Shown piece by piece: positions 1-10,798 of a stretch of 49,333 nt of DNA. The DNA comes from Clostridiales bacterium. GTDB taxonomy: Bacteria; Bacillota; Clostridia; Saccharofermentanales; Saccharofermentanaceae. The DNA is taken from assembly GCA_017615755.1 (NCBI GenBank), contig JAFZZM010000038.1, positions 1 to 49,333 on the forward strand. Reading direction: 5' to 3'. How positions within the stretch are numbered: position 1 is the first letter of the stretch; every line of letters begins with the position of its first letter. The notes beneath the pieces are model-generated. The model was not told the DNA's origin, searched no databases, and worked only from the letters and a program-made list of their open reading frames with translations. The translations under genes were made by a program, and so were the position numbers.

Positions 1-659
1 GCAAGACGTACATTTCTCGGAATGTGTGTTTTAAACACTTTTTCACCGAAATACTTCTCTACTTCTTCTACAACTTGTTTTGTAAGCTGCGTTCTGCTGT
101 CAAACATGGTAATCACTACACCAAGGATTCCAACTACAGGATTGAGTTTCTTTTTTATCATATTAATAGTATCAATCAGCTGAGTAAGACCTTCCAGGGC
201 ATAATATTCGCCCTGAATCGGCACAATTACGCCTTCACATGCAGATAAAGCATTAATTGTAAGCAATCCTAACGACGGTGGGCAATCGATGATAATATAA
301 TCATAATCGTCTACGATTGGCTCAATTGCTCTTTTTAAGATTGTCTCACGACTGATTGCAGATACTAATTCGACCTCTGCACCGGCAAGATTGATATTTG
401 TCGGACACATATCGACGTTTTTCACGTTCGTATGCTGAATTACATTCTCGATATTTTCTTCATTTACCAGAAGATCGTAGACTGTATTTTCAAGTTCCAT
501 CTTGTCAAAACCGTATCCACTAGTCGCATTTCCTTGTGGATCGAGGTCAAGAATCAGCACTTTTTTGCGTTTTGCAGCCAAAAAAGAGCCTAAATTGACG
601 GCTGTGGTTGTTTTTCCAACTCCGCCTTTCTGATTTACAATTGAAATTACGTATCCCAT
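1..659 (-). CDS. parA: ParA/Soj chromosome-partitioning ATPase (C-terminal part lies outside the window)
   Basis: A deviant-Walker ATPase that segregates the origin together with ParB and parS. The reverse-strand translation begins MGYVISIVNQKGGVGKTTTA, which holds the ParA Walker A KGGVGKTT. It continues with LILDLDPQGNAT (Walker A') and YIIIDCPPSLG (Walker B), and about 219 codons are present before the window edge. The ATG at 657-659 follows an AAAGGAG ribosome site. The gene lies downstream of gyrB in the same direction, separated by three parS sites. parB would be expected next, beyond position 1. Family assignment is firm; the 3' end is unseen. Confidence 0.95.
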   Translation of the reverse strand, partial: MGYVISIVNQKGGVGKTTTAVNLGSFLAAKRKKVLILDLDPQGNATSGYGFDKMELENTVYDLLVNEENIENVIQHTNVKNVDMCPTNINLAGAEVELVSAISRETILKRAIEPIVDDYDYIIIDCPPSLGLLTINALSACEGVIVPIQGEYYALEGLTQLIDTINMIKKKLNPVVGILGVVITMFDSRTQLTKQVVEEVEKYFGEKVFKTHIPRNVRL

Positions 660-766
660 ATGTGCTCCTTTATTCATTCTTTCTTATTCTATATTATCAG
701 ATTTTGCATATTTATATATGTCATTTACTTTACATATATTCTGAATACAACAAAATCTGCTATATA

Positions 767-782
767 TGTTTCACGTGAAACA
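767..782. promoter_or_regulatory. parS: parS site 1 (ParB-binding palindrome)
   Basis: The perfect 16-bp palindrome TGTTTCACGTGAAACA matches the consensus parS site bound by ParB/Spo0J in Bacillota. It is one of three copies within 111 bp, upstream of parA and close to the probable origin. Confidence 0.9.
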
Positions 783-815
783 TCATTTTGAATGATTTGA
801 TTGTATATTTGGTAT

Positions 816-831
816 TGTTTCACGTGAAACA
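816..831. promoter_or_regulatory. parS: parS site 2 (ParB-binding palindrome)
   Basis: Second perfect TGTTTCACGTGAAACA palindrome. Its centre is 49 bp from that of site 1. Confidence 0.9.
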
Positions 832-840
832 ATGGTTATA

Positions 841-885
841 CTGTGAAAAGAAAATGGATAATGTTTCACGTGAAACATTATCCAT
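841..885 (-). terminator. possible gyrB terminator built around parS site 3
   Basis: Positions 854-885 form a perfect 32-bp palindrome with parS in its core. Read on the minus strand, the direction of gyrB, the palindrome is followed at once by TTTCTTTTC. That resembles a stem followed by a T-rich tail 39 bp after the gyrB stop. The plus-strand side has no T tract. The terminator role is inferred; a palindrome with no separate loop is not a classical terminator. Confidence 0.4.
862..877. promoter_or_regulatory. parS: parS site 3 (ParB-binding palindrome)
   Basis: Third perfect TGTTTCACGTGAAACA palindrome, 46 bp from site 2 centre to centre. It sits in the middle of a longer perfect palindrome (854-885) just past the gyrB stop. 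Confidence 0.9.
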
Positions 886-923
886 ATCATATAATCTAAT
901 ATAATAGAAATACTTGATTGTTA

Positions 924-3023
<2,100 letters not shown>

Positions 3024-3090
3024 CTAACATTCCTTCCTTTTTTCCGCCAAAACCCGGCAAAAATCCGAAAATGGCGAAAAGTGCTGATTT

Positions 3091-3351
3091 TTAAGGATCT
3101 GTAACAGTGTTACCTGTCCTTATTCGCTTGTATAAAGTCGAAACTGAAAGGGGAGAGACGTATACTCGCTCGTCGGTAACGACGATCGATCTGGGTATCT
3201 CTTCCGAAACATATTCCAGGATATTTTCGTCCTCTGATATCTTCAGAAACGAATTCATATCGGTAGAAGAAGCCGGAACGGTTTCAAGATTGACCAAGCC
3301 AACGATGGACTTTGACAGGATCGTATATTCTCCGCCAATATGAACGTACAT
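3091..3351 (-). CDS. remB: RemB/YaaB-type DUF370 protein
   Basis: A small protein (86 residues) that begins MYVHIGGEYTIL. It matches the DUF370 family (RemA/RemB, biofilm-related regulators in Bacillus), and its place between recF and gyrB is the same as yaaB/remB in Bacillus subtilis. The ATG at 3349-3351 was chosen over a start five codons upstream because AGAGG lies seven bases before it and family members begin at this point. It may act as a DNA-binding regulator; its role in this organism is unknown. Confidence 0.85.
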   Translation of the reverse strand: MYVHIGGEYTILSKSIVGLVNLETVPASSTDMNSFLKISEDENILEYVSEEIPRSIVVTDERVYVSPLSVSTLYKRIRTGNTVTDP

Positions 3352-3436
3352 GCAAAAGCCTCTCAAATCTTACTTATCCTTCAATTTCAGACCTATAATA
3401 TTATACCATAAAAGGGAGAAATATAGTAATTTTTTC

Positions 3437-4639
3437 TTACTTAAGAACCCTGGTCACATTGCCCTTATTTACCTCAAAAAAGGCGATTTTTGAGTCTCTT
3501 GTCATTGAATCGACAAGTTCCTGCTCGATGAAAGTTTTATCAGTACAGGTTATGAATATCTGGGCATCCCCTATCTCCGATAACAGACATCGTCTTCTTT
3601 GGGCGTCCAGTTCCCCAAAAACGTCGTCGAGGAGAAGAACAGGGTAATCTTTCGTTTCTTCTCTTACAACGTCTAATTCGGCCAATTTCATGGAAAGCGC
3701 AGCTGATCTTTGCTGACCCTGGGAGGCAAACATACGAAGACCGTCTCCATCTAATGACATCTGAAGGTCATCTCTCTGGGGTCCGAAATTCGTAATACCA
3801 TGCTGGAAATCGTCTTCTATAGAATCGTTCCACTTCTGATACAGGTATTCGACCACCTTATCTTCTTCGTAGTTTTCCAGCATATCGAGAGGAACACAAG
3901 TCTTATACTTAACAAAAAGAGTCTCACTTCCGTTAGAAATGCTCTCGTGATGCTTTCTCGCAAATTCATCTATACGAAGAGAGAAGAGGTACCTGTCCCT
4001 AATGATCTTTGCGGCAGCTCTCGCCATTGGTTCGCTCCAGATCGACAATTCTTCTTTGGTCATGCTGTCGATCATCTTGCTGTTTTTGATACGGGCATTC
4101 TTGACGATACGGTTCCTGTTCATGAGAAGACGGGCAAAAGTAGTCAGCTCATGAAAATACATTGGCTTGACCTGGGAAAGAAGCACATTTAAGTACTTTC
4201 TTCTTACAGAAGGGCCTTCTTTTATAAGCATTAAGTCCTCAGGAGCGAATATAACAGCGTTAAAAATGCCGAAATATTCGGACATTTTCTCATATGGCAC
4301 ATCATCGTGGCAAACTGTCTTTTTTGCGCGCTTAGAAGGGGAGATGTCACCGTTTTTCTCATTACCATCTGTGTAAATTACAGAAACAGACTCATCGTAA
4401 GCGTTATAAGAAGAAGTCAGTTTCAACTTGACCTTATACATGTGTTCACCATGTGTGATCAGTTCCTGATCTTTACTGGTCCTGTGGGAATGGGTAGAAG
4501 TACAAATATATATCGCCTCAAGAATATTCGTCTTTCCCTGAGCATTTGCCCCATAGAAAACATTAACAGAAGGCTCAACCTCCAGGTCAAGCCTTCTGTA
4601 ATTTCGAAAATTCTCTAATTCTATGGAACGTATATACAT
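3437..4639 (-). CDS. recF: DNA replication and repair protein RecF
   Basis: An SMC-like ATPase that helps load RecA at gapped DNA. The N-terminus MYIRSIELENFRNYRRLDLE is typical. Walker A is GANAQGKTN (residues 30-38), the signature region is FASQGQQRSAALSMKLAELD, and Walker B is PVLLLDDVFGELD. The 400-residue length is slightly above the usual 360-375. It lies 36 bp downstream of dnaN on the same strand. The small S4-domain gene rlbA/yaaA found between dnaN and recF in many Bacillota is absent. Confidence 0.96.
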   Translation of the reverse strand: MYIRSIELENFRNYRRLDLEVEPSVNVFYGANAQGKTNILEAIYICTSTHSHRTSKDQELITHGEHMYKVKLKLTSSYNAYDESVSVIYTDGNEKNGDISPSKRAKKTVCHDDVPYEKMSEYFGIFNAVIFAPEDLMLIKEGPSVRRKYLNVLLSQVKPMYFHELTTFARLLMNRNRIVKNARIKNSKMIDSMTKEELSIWSEPMARAAAKIIRDRYLFSLRIDEFARKHHESISNGSETLFVKYKTCVPLDMLENYEEDKVVEYLYQKWNDSIEDDFQHGITNFGPQRDDLQMSLDGDGLRMFASQGQQRSAALSMKLAELDVVREETKDYPVLLLDDVFGELDAQRRRCLLSEIGDAQIFITCTDKTFIEQELVDSMTRDSKIAFFEVNKGNVTRVLK

Positions 4640-4675
4640 ACCGTCCGCCCTTCAAAAAGCACTTCACTTACTGGT

Positions 4676-5779
4676 TTATTTACGAAGCGGCAGAATCAGA
4701 TAAATAAATTCGTTTCCTTCAACCGGTACGATCAAGGAAGGACCATTAGAACCGGAAAGAGTAAACTTTACCGACTCATCATCGATTGAACGGAGAGCAT
4801 CCATGATGTACTTGTGATTAAAATCTACATTGATCAGTTCACCTGTGATCTGGCACTTTACTTCTTCACGAAGATTACCAAGTTCTGTGCTGGAACGGAT
4901 CACCAATGTTTCCTCATCTGTCATAGAAAGATTTACCGGACAACGGCGGTCTTCCTTCTGAATGATAAGAGAAGCACGTTCAACAGCATTCAGCACTTCA
5001 TCTTTATTTACGATCATAGTCGTAGAAGAGTTACTCGGAATGATCGACTGATATGCCATAAACTCGCTGTTGATCAAGCGGGATACGATTCTGAATTTTC
5101 CTGTATCGAAGAGGATGTGGTTTGTAGAAGCATAAATAACTACTTCTGCATCCTTACCTGTCAGGATACGTGCTGCTTCATGAAGAGCCTTACCCGGGAT
5201 AAGGAACTTCATTGTCGGGATCTCATCACCGATCTCCTTCTTACGAAGAGCCATACGATAACCATCGATGGAAACCAGATTAATATTCTTTCCGTCAGAT
5301 TCGAAAAGGGAACCGTTCAGACCCGGACGGCCTTCATCTGTGGATATAGCGAAAATAGTCTGGTTGATCATGTTTCTCAGGATCTCCTGGTTCAAGATGA
5401 TCTTGTTCTCATCGCTAACTACAGGAATTGTCGGGAATCCTTCTGCAGAAATACCATTAATGGAAAACTTCGAATTACCGCTCTCAATGTCGATCATCAT
5501 GCGCTCATTAGAAGAGATGGAAACCTCTTCATCAGGCAGCTTTCTTACGATCTCTCCGAAGATACGGGAAGGAATAACAATAGATCCTTCTTCCATCACG
5601 TCAGCGTCAACTAATGCTTCAATACCTGTCTCCAAATCATATCCGGTCAGCTTTAAACCCTTGCTGTCCGCTTCAATCAAAATACCATCTAAAATAGGTA
5701 AAGTAGAACGAGTTGAAACTGCTTTCTGTACGATCGAGATCGCCTCTACAAGATTGTCTCTGGAACTTACAAGTTTCAT
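4676..5779 (-). CDS. dnaN: DNA polymerase III beta subunit (sliding clamp)
   Basis: Forms the ring-shaped processivity clamp for DNA polymerase III. The protein has 367 residues from MKLVSSRDNLVEAISIVQKA to FIYLILPLRK. The latter matches the usual C-terminal P-M/L-R end that forms the partner-binding pocket. The reading frame is open further upstream, but GGAGGAAAG before the ATG at 5777-5779 and the conserved N-terminus set the start there. It lies between recF and the DnaA-box region, as in other Bacillota. Confidence 0.96.
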   Translation of the reverse strand: MKLVSSRDNLVEAISIVQKAVSTRSTLPILDGILIEADSKGLKLTGYDLETGIEALVDADVMEEGSIVIPSRIFGEIVRKLPDEEVSISSNERMMIDIESGNSKFSINGISAEGFPTIPVVSDENKIILNQEILRNMINQTIFAISTDEGRPGLNGSLFESDGKNINLVSIDGYRMALRKKEIGDEIPTMKFLIPGKALHEAARILTGKDAEVVIYASTNHILFDTGKFRIVSRLINSEFMAYQSIIPSNSSTTMIVNKDEVLNAVERASLIIQKEDRRCPVNLSMTDEETLVIRSSTELGNLREEVKCQITGELINVDFNHKYIMDALRSIDDESVKFTLSGSNGPSLIVPVEGNEFIYLILPLRK

Positions 5780-5818
5780 CGTTTTCTTTCCTCCATGACT
5801 TAAATTTGTCTCTATAAT

Positions 5819-5849
5819 ATTATACAGGAAAATTACAAAAATGCTACAA
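5819..5849 (-). promoter_or_regulatory. likely dnaN promoter
   Basis: On the minus strand a perfect TATAAT (5819-5824) lies about 40 bases before the dnaN ATG. The -35 is weak: GTAGCA at 17-bp spacing or TTGTAG at 19-bp spacing. It would give a short leader with the GGAGGAAAG ribosome site. Confidence 0.5.
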
Positions 5850-5879
5850 ATATTGAGGCAAAAGAACAAGAAAAATCTA

Positions 5880-6217
5880 AGAAATATCCTGTTTTTTCAG
5901 GTTTTTGAGTTTTCCACACTTTTCCACTTTAACGAAAAAAAGTGAGAAGATTGAAAATGTCAAAAACCGCGTGAAAATAAACAAAAACAACAAGAATAAA
6001 AGGTAATATTCTTCTATATTATTATGTAGTGTGGAAAATATGTAAAAGTTCATTAAAGGCTGAAATTTCAACGTTTGTTATGTGTAAAAAAAGTGGATAA
6101 CAAGTGAAAAAAAGAAAGTGCTTTTGCACATGATACACACACCAAAGTTATGCACATTTTATCAACTGGAAATCCTCTTGAAGTTTTCCACAATTCAACC
6201 AAAAACTGTGGAAAAGT
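5880..6217. other. oriC: probable oriC: AT-rich region with DnaA boxes between dnaN and dnaA
   Basis: This 338-bp AT-rich stretch holds several 8/9 matches to the DnaA box TTATCCACA. Forward-orientation copies are TTTTCCACA at 5910-5918, TTATGCACA at 6148-6156 and TTTTCCACA at 6184-6192. Reverse-orientation copies are at 6030-6038, 6092-6100 (AGTGGATAA) and 6207-6215. The dnaA-dnaN interval is a standard origin site in Bacillota. The change from all-minus genes to mostly-plus genes just beyond dnaA supports it. The exact unwinding element is not identified. Confidence 0.75.
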
Positions 6218-7543
6218 TCAGGCAAAAAGGCGCTTTTTGATTGACTCAACATGGACGCAAACTTCGTTGTCCGAATCTTTCACGCATTTTTCAATTTTGT
6301 TACAAGCGTGAAGAACAGTAGAGTGATCTTTGCCTCCGAAATATTCTCCGATCTTCGGAAAGGTCATGTTCAGTTCTGAGCGGCAGAGATACATGCAGAT
6401 CTGGCGTGGTACCAGGATATCCTTGCTGCGCTTGTTGGACATGATATCACTGACGGTGATGTTAAAAGCACGTGCAACGACTTCGACAACCAGATCTGCG
6501 GTGACCTGACGTGTCTGCTTGGGCGAGATCATGTCTTTCAAGGCGATCTTGGCGTCATCCAGAGTAAAAGAACCGGCCAGCATGCAGTAAGCAACGACTG
6601 TCTTGTAGGCTCCTTCGAGCTCACGGATGTTGGATGCGAAGTTTGAAGCAATGTAATCTACCACAGAATCAGAGAGCTGGGTATTGTCTTCCTGCATTTT
6701 TCTATTGAGGATCGCAATACGTGTCTCGTAGTCTGCTGGCTGAATATCAACGATCAAGCCGGAAGAGAAGCGGGAACGAAGGCGCTCTTCCAGGTAGGAA
6801 AGGCTCTGCGGCGGTCTGTCGCAGGTCATCAGAATGATGCTTCCCGAATCGTAAAGGTCATTAAAAGTATGGAAGAACTCGATCTGGATCTGTTCTTTTC
6901 TCTCGAGGAACTGGATATCGTCGATAAGGAGATAGTCCGCGTTTCTGTATCTTTCCCTGAATTCATCGTATTTCTGGTCCTTGATGGTAGCGATAAATTC
7001 ATTTACGAAGCGTTCGCAGTTTACATATACGACCTTGGCAGAAGGCTTATGTTTCGTGACGTAGTTTCCTACGGCGTGCATAAGGTGTGTCTTTCCGAGA
7101 CCGGAACCACCATAAAGGAAGATCGGATTATACTGTTTACCACCTTCGGCAACGGAAACACAGGCTGCGTGGGCAAAACGGTTACCATCACCGACGATAA
7201 AAGAATCAAAAGTATAGCCGGCGTTCAATCTCGAAGCATTGGACGGAACGGTCGGAGTCTGAGCTGAGGAGTACTGATGTATCAGTTTGAGGGTATAGTC
7301 GGAATCGGGAAGCTCAAAACGCACTTCCATCTTGCGGCCGATCGCCGCTTCCACACAGTTCTCAATGAGATTCTTCATGGGAATGGTCTGTTCCTGACTG
7401 AAAGCATCCTTAACGGTAAGAATCAAGAGGTCATCGTTACTGAAAGATGGTTCGATAGGGAGAATAAAAGTCTTATACTTGACTTCTGTAAGTTCTGATA
7501 CCAGTACATTTAGAGTTTTTTCCCAAATTGTATTAGCGTCCAT
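6218..7543 (-). CDS. dnaA: chromosomal replication initiator DnaA
   Basis: AAA+ initiator that binds DnaA boxes and opens oriC. From the chosen ATG (7541-7543) it has 441 residues. It contains MDANTIWEKTLNVLVSEL at the N-terminus, Walker A YGGSGLGKTHL, Walker B LLIDDIQFLE, and the C-terminal DnaA signature YFGGKDHSTVLHACNKI. A TTG six codons upstream is also in frame, but GGGGA five bases before the ATG and the family N-terminus favour the ATG. The neighbouring DnaA boxes start immediately past its stop. Confidence 0.97.
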   Translation of the reverse strand: MDANTIWEKTLNVLVSELTEVKYKTFILPIEPSFSNDDLLILTVKDAFSQEQTIPMKNLIENCVEAAIGRKMEVRFELPDSDYTLKLIHQYSSAQTPTVPSNASRLNAGYTFDSFIVGDGNRFAHAACVSVAEGGKQYNPIFLYGGSGLGKTHLMHAVGNYVTKHKPSAKVVYVNCERFVNEFIATIKDQKYDEFRERYRNADYLLIDDIQFLERKEQIQIEFFHTFNDLYDSGSIILMTCDRPPQSLSYLEERLRSRFSSGLIVDIQPADYETRIAILNRKMQEDNTQLSDSVVDYIASNFASNIRELEGAYKTVVAYCMLAGSFTLDDAKIALKDMISPKQTRQVTADLVVEVVARAFNITVSDIMSNKRSKDILVPRQICMYLCRSELNMTFPKIGEYFGGKDHSTVLHACNKIEKCVKDSDNEVCVHVESIKKRLFA

Positions 7544-7584
7544 ACCTGTCCCCGTAACCAATCCAAAACGAATTAAGTTTAACC

Positions 7585-7606
7585 TTTACCCCCCCTCAAG
7601 GGTAAA
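7585..7606. promoter_or_regulatory. inverted repeat in the dnaA/sortase divergent region
   Basis: TTTACCC (7585-7591) and GGGTAAA (7600-7606) are a 7-bp inverted repeat with an 8-base spacer in the 232-bp gap between dnaA and the sortase gene, about 40 bp upstream of the dnaA start. It could be an operator for dnaA. Function is not known. Confidence 0.3.
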
Positions 7607-7630
7607 AAGTAAGAATAATGATAGCAGAAA

Positions 7631-7660
7631 TTCCCACTATTTGAAAGTATCTGATATAAT
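7631..7660 (+). promoter_or_regulatory. likely promoter of the sortase-murT-gatD operon
   Basis: An extended -10 element TGATATAAT lies at 7652-7660. A weak -35 TTCCCA lies at 7631-7636 with an 18-bp spacer. It is 115 bp upstream of the sortase ATG. No other feature was seen in the rest of this gap. Confidence 0.5.
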
Positions 7661-7775
7661 AAAGTGCATAATTTCATAGAACAAATTTGCCCTAATGTGG
7701 GAGAATGTAACATCGTTAAGGCAAGAGATACATATTAGAAATACGAAAAAACACAAAAGAGGATAGTAAAAACAC

Positions 7776-8480
7776 ATGTCCAGACGAGGAAGAATAAATA
7801 TTCGAAATCTGATCCTGATCATTATTGCAGTGGTATGTCTGATCGTCGGAGTGATCCTTCTTTTGATCGATCCGATCAGAAACATGAAGAGACAGGCGGT
7901 TACAGACGACATGATGGAGAGCATCGTGGAAGGAAGCCAGGCGGTATTTGTAGTAAAATCCGATGAAAATGCGGTAAACGGCGAAGAGTACGAGTACGAT
8001 TTCGGCGTGGAAGAACTGAATAATGCCGGCGGACAATATCAGGAGATCATTGAAGAACTGCCGGATGAGACAGTACTGACCGCACTTGGAAGGATCAATA
8101 TTCCTTCGGTAGATATCAATATCCCGCTTTGGAATGAAGCAACCAAGGTTTCCCTTCGTTATGGTGCCGGAAGACTGGAGAATACGGCTGATCCGGGAGA
8201 TGAGGGAAATATGGTCATCCTGGGGCACAGAATGCGTGCGGAAGGTAAGCTTTTCAACCGTCTGGGTGACGTAAAAATGGGCGATGACATCATCATCACA
8301 ACGATCGATGGTTCCGTCTATACATATAGAGTCGATAAGATCCTGGAGGCAGTTAAGCCGGAGGATCTGGATGATTATGTCGACATCGACGACGGTGAGG
8401 GAACACAGGTCACACTGGTCACCTGTACTCCTTTAGGTGTTGCGACCCACAGATTACTGATCATCGGTCATCTGATCTAA
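7776..8480 (+). CDS. sortase (class D-like)
   Basis: A membrane-anchored cysteine transpeptidase that attaches sorted proteins to peptidoglycan. The 234-residue protein has one N-terminal membrane segment (about residues 10-31) and a C-terminal sortase fold. The catalytic residues are H151 in ILGHRMRAEGKLFNRL, C217 in TLVTCTPLG, and R226 in THRLLIIG. The GHR motif and the phenylalanine-asparagine-arginine that follows resemble class D sortases, but the class is not certain. It is followed 21 bp later by murT, so it probably forms an envelope operon with murT and gatD. No substrate with an LPxTG-type signal was found in the window. Confidence 0.9.
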   Translation: MSRRGRINIRNLILIIIAVVCLIVGVILLLIDPIRNMKRQAVTDDMMESIVEGSQAVFVVKSDENAVNGEEYEYDFGVEELNNAGGQYQEIIEELPDETVLTALGRINIPSVDINIPLWNEATKVSLRYGAGRLENTADPGDEGNMVILGHRMRAEGKLFNRLGDVKMGDDIIITTIDGSVYTYRVDKILEAVKPEDLDDYVDIDDGEGTQVTLVTCTPLGVATHRLLIIGHLI

Positions 8481-8501
8481 GGTGACGGAAGGGAATTATA
8501 A

Positions 8502-9959
8502 ATGGCTTCACTTCGATATCATTTCGCCATCCTCTCTGCAAAAGCTACCCGCCTGGCATTGAGGATCATGGGGCGCGGCGCTACGACTTTACCGGGTAAA
8601 GTGGCCGTGAAATTCGACCCTCTTTTACTTCAGAAACTCTGTTCGGGAAGAGACTGCGTGACGATTACCGGTACGAACGGTAAGACAACGACCACGCACA
8701 TGATCACCGATATTTTCCGAAACTGCGGATATACAGTTGTTACGAATGTTTCCGGCGCGAATCTTCTGTCCGGTGTCACGACTTCCATGATCTTCGGTCT
8801 GAAAGACATGAAGAAAGCGGAAAAGGCTGGTAAAAAGGTGATCTGTGTACTGGAGACCGATGAAGCGGCATACGGAAAGATCGCCTGCCAGATCAAGCCG
8901 AAGGTTTCCGTGGTAACAAATCTGTTCCGTGATCAGCTGGACCGTTTCGGTGAACTGGCGCATACCCGTGATCTTATTGCAAAAGGACTCGATACCTGTG
9001 AAGCGGATATCCTTCTGAACAGTGACGATTCCCTGGTTTCCGAGTTGTATAAGGGACGAGAGGGAAGAACCGTTTTCTATGGTCTGTCCGAAGAGTCCAT
9101 GCACTACAATAACGTGACATATCCGGACAAATCCGGTGTGCTTCCGGCATCCTCCGATGCGGAATACTGCACAGGCTGCCGGACCAAATACACCTACACG
9201 GCCCGAAGCTTCGGACACCTGGGTGCTTTTTCCTGCGCAAAGTGCGGAAAGACAAGACAGAAACCTCGTTTCTATGTCGAGTACGATCTGTCGAAGAATC
9301 CTTCCGATGAGGGATACGAGCTTTCGCTCTGCGATGGCGGCGCATCTCCGGCGAAAGAGAAGAGGGTGAAACTCCCGATCCCGGGCATGCATAACTTCTA
9401 CAACTCGATTTCTGCTGTGGCGGCCTGTGTCCGCATGGGCGAGAAGATCGGAGATACGGAAGGACTTTCTTTTGAGAAATGCGCGGCGGCACTCGAACAT
9501 GTGGAAGCGGCATTCGGACGAATGGAGAAGATCAGCATCGGGGATAAGAAGATCTGCGTGCTCCTGGTCAAGAATCCGGTCGGTCTGGACAGAGCGCTTT
9601 CATTTGTGGCCGGCGCTTCCGACGCAGAAGGTATCTACATGCTTTTGAACAGTAATATTGCAGATGGTAAGGACGTGTCCTGGATCTGGGACGTGGATTT
9701 TGAGTCCAAGGAATTCCCGGAGAAGGTCTATGTTTCGGGTGACCGCTATGGTGACATGATGCTGCGTATCGTGTATTCCGGTGTTGACCGGTCACGGATC
9801 ATAGCTAAACCGATGGAAGATTGTGCGGAGCTTCTGGATCAGGCGATCTCGGATTCGACGCCGGGCAAGTGTCTTTATATCCTGCCGAACTATACTTCGA
9901 TGCTGGCGCTGAGATCGATCCTGGTGAAGCGCTACCACCTGAAGGATTTCTGGAAATGA
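8502..9959 (+). CDS. murT: lipid II isoglutaminyl synthase subunit MurT
   Basis: The Mur-ligase-like subunit of the MurT/GatD complex, which amidates the D-glutamate of lipid II to D-isoglutamine using ATP and glutamine-derived ammonia. It carries the P-loop GTNGKTTTT (residues 57-65), the central Mur ligase fold, a zinc-ribbon insertion with C223, C226, C245 and C248, and a C-terminal DUF1727-type domain. The 485-residue length is slightly above the usual 440. The GGAAGGGAA ribosome site supports the start. gatD follows 21 bp later. Confidence 0.95.
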   Translation: MASLRYHFAILSAKATRLALRIMGRGATTLPGKVAVKFDPLLLQKLCSGRDCVTITGTNGKTTTTHMITDIFRNCGYTVVTNVSGANLLSGVTTSMIFGLKDMKKAEKAGKKVICVLETDEAAYGKIACQIKPKVSVVTNLFRDQLDRFGELAHTRDLIAKGLDTCEADILLNSDDSLVSELYKGREGRTVFYGLSEESMHYNNVTYPDKSGVLPASSDAEYCTGCRTKYTYTARSFGHLGAFSCAKCGKTRQKPRFYVEYDLSKNPSDEGYELSLCDGGASPAKEKRVKLPIPGMHNFYNSISAVAACVRMGEKIGDTEGLSFEKCAAALEHVEAAFGRMEKISIGDKKICVLLVKNPVGLDRALSFVAGASDAEGIYMLLNSNIADGKDVSWIWDVDFESKEFPEKVYVSGDRYGDMMLRIVYSGVDRSRIIAKPMEDCAELLDQAISDSTPGKCLYILPNYTSMLALRSILVKRYHLKDFWK

Positions 9960-9980
9960 CGAAAGGAAAGTGCTTTGCGA

Positions 9981-10760
9981 ATGGAAAATAAGGAAATTGA
10001 ACTTCGTATATGTCATATGTATCCGGATCTTCTGAACCTTTACGGAGACCGGGGAAATGTCCTGAGTCTGATCCGTCGGGCGGAGCTTCGTGGTATCAAG
10101 GTGAAACTGGTACCGGTCTCCATCGGCGATGATTTCGATGAGAACGATTTCGATATCGTATTTCTGGGCGGCGGTCAGGATGCAGAGCAGAACGTGATCC
10201 GCAGAGATTTTGTTGAGGTAAAAGGACCTAAGGTCAAAGATGCGATCGAGCATGGCATGGTCTTCCTTTGTATCTGTGGCGGATACCAGATGCTGGGCAA
10301 CTACTACCAGGAGCATGACGGTACGAAGATCGAGTGCCTCGGCGCGATCGATGTTTATACGGTTGGTGAAGATGTGCGATATATTCAGGATACGACCTAT
10401 GAGGCGGATTTCCTGAAGGTGGATGGTGTCGCGGACAGCGGAAAACTGTACGGTTTTGAGAACCACAGCGGGCGTACGTATCTGGGACCTTCCGTCAAGC
10501 CGATGGCGAAGGTCATCGAGGGCGCCGGAAATAACGGAAAAGACGGTTTTGAGGGTGCCATCTACAATAACGTATACTGCACCTATTCCCATGGTAGTTT
10601 CCTGCCGAAGAATCCGCGCATGACTGATCATCTTCTGCGTATTGCGCTCAAGCGCAGATACGGTGAGGAGTACGAACTGCCGGAGCTTCCTACGGATTGC
10701 GAGGATTTCGCGCGCGCAGCATTACTGCGGTACAAGGAAAAGGGAAATACTGCACCGTAA
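9981..10760 (+). CDS. gatD: lipid II isoglutaminyl synthase glutaminase subunit GatD
   Basis: A class I glutamine amidotransferase that hydrolyses glutamine and passes ammonia to MurT. From ATG 9981 it has 259 residues. The catalytic cysteine is C99 in LCICGGYQMLG, the catalytic histidine H204 is in TYSHGSFLPKNP, and the early motif FLGGGQDAEQNV is typical of CobB/CobQ-like GatD. A TTG at 9975 is in frame and could be the start; GAAAGGAAAG lies upstream of both. It ends the sortase-murT-gatD run and converges on a diguanylate cyclase gene. Confidence 0.94.
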   Translation: MENKEIELRICHMYPDLLNLYGDRGNVLSLIRRAELRGIKVKLVPVSIGDDFDENDFDIVFLGGGQDAEQNVIRRDFVEVKGPKVKDAIEHGMVFLCICGGYQMLGNYYQEHDGTKIECLGAIDVYTVGEDVRYIQDTTYEADFLKVDGVADSGKLYGFENHSGRTYLGPSVKPMAKVIEGAGNNGKDGFEGAIYNNVYCTYSHGSFLPKNPRMTDHLLRIALKRRYGEEYELPELPTDCEDFARAALLRYKEKGNTAP

Positions 10761-10798
10761 TTTCAAAATAGAAAACCCGTAAAAATTTAGACGGATAA

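Noticed and set aside
3101..3113. Palindrome GTAACAGTGTTAC near the end of remB
   Set aside because: It lies within the remB coding end, is short, and has no promoter nearby, so it is probably chance.
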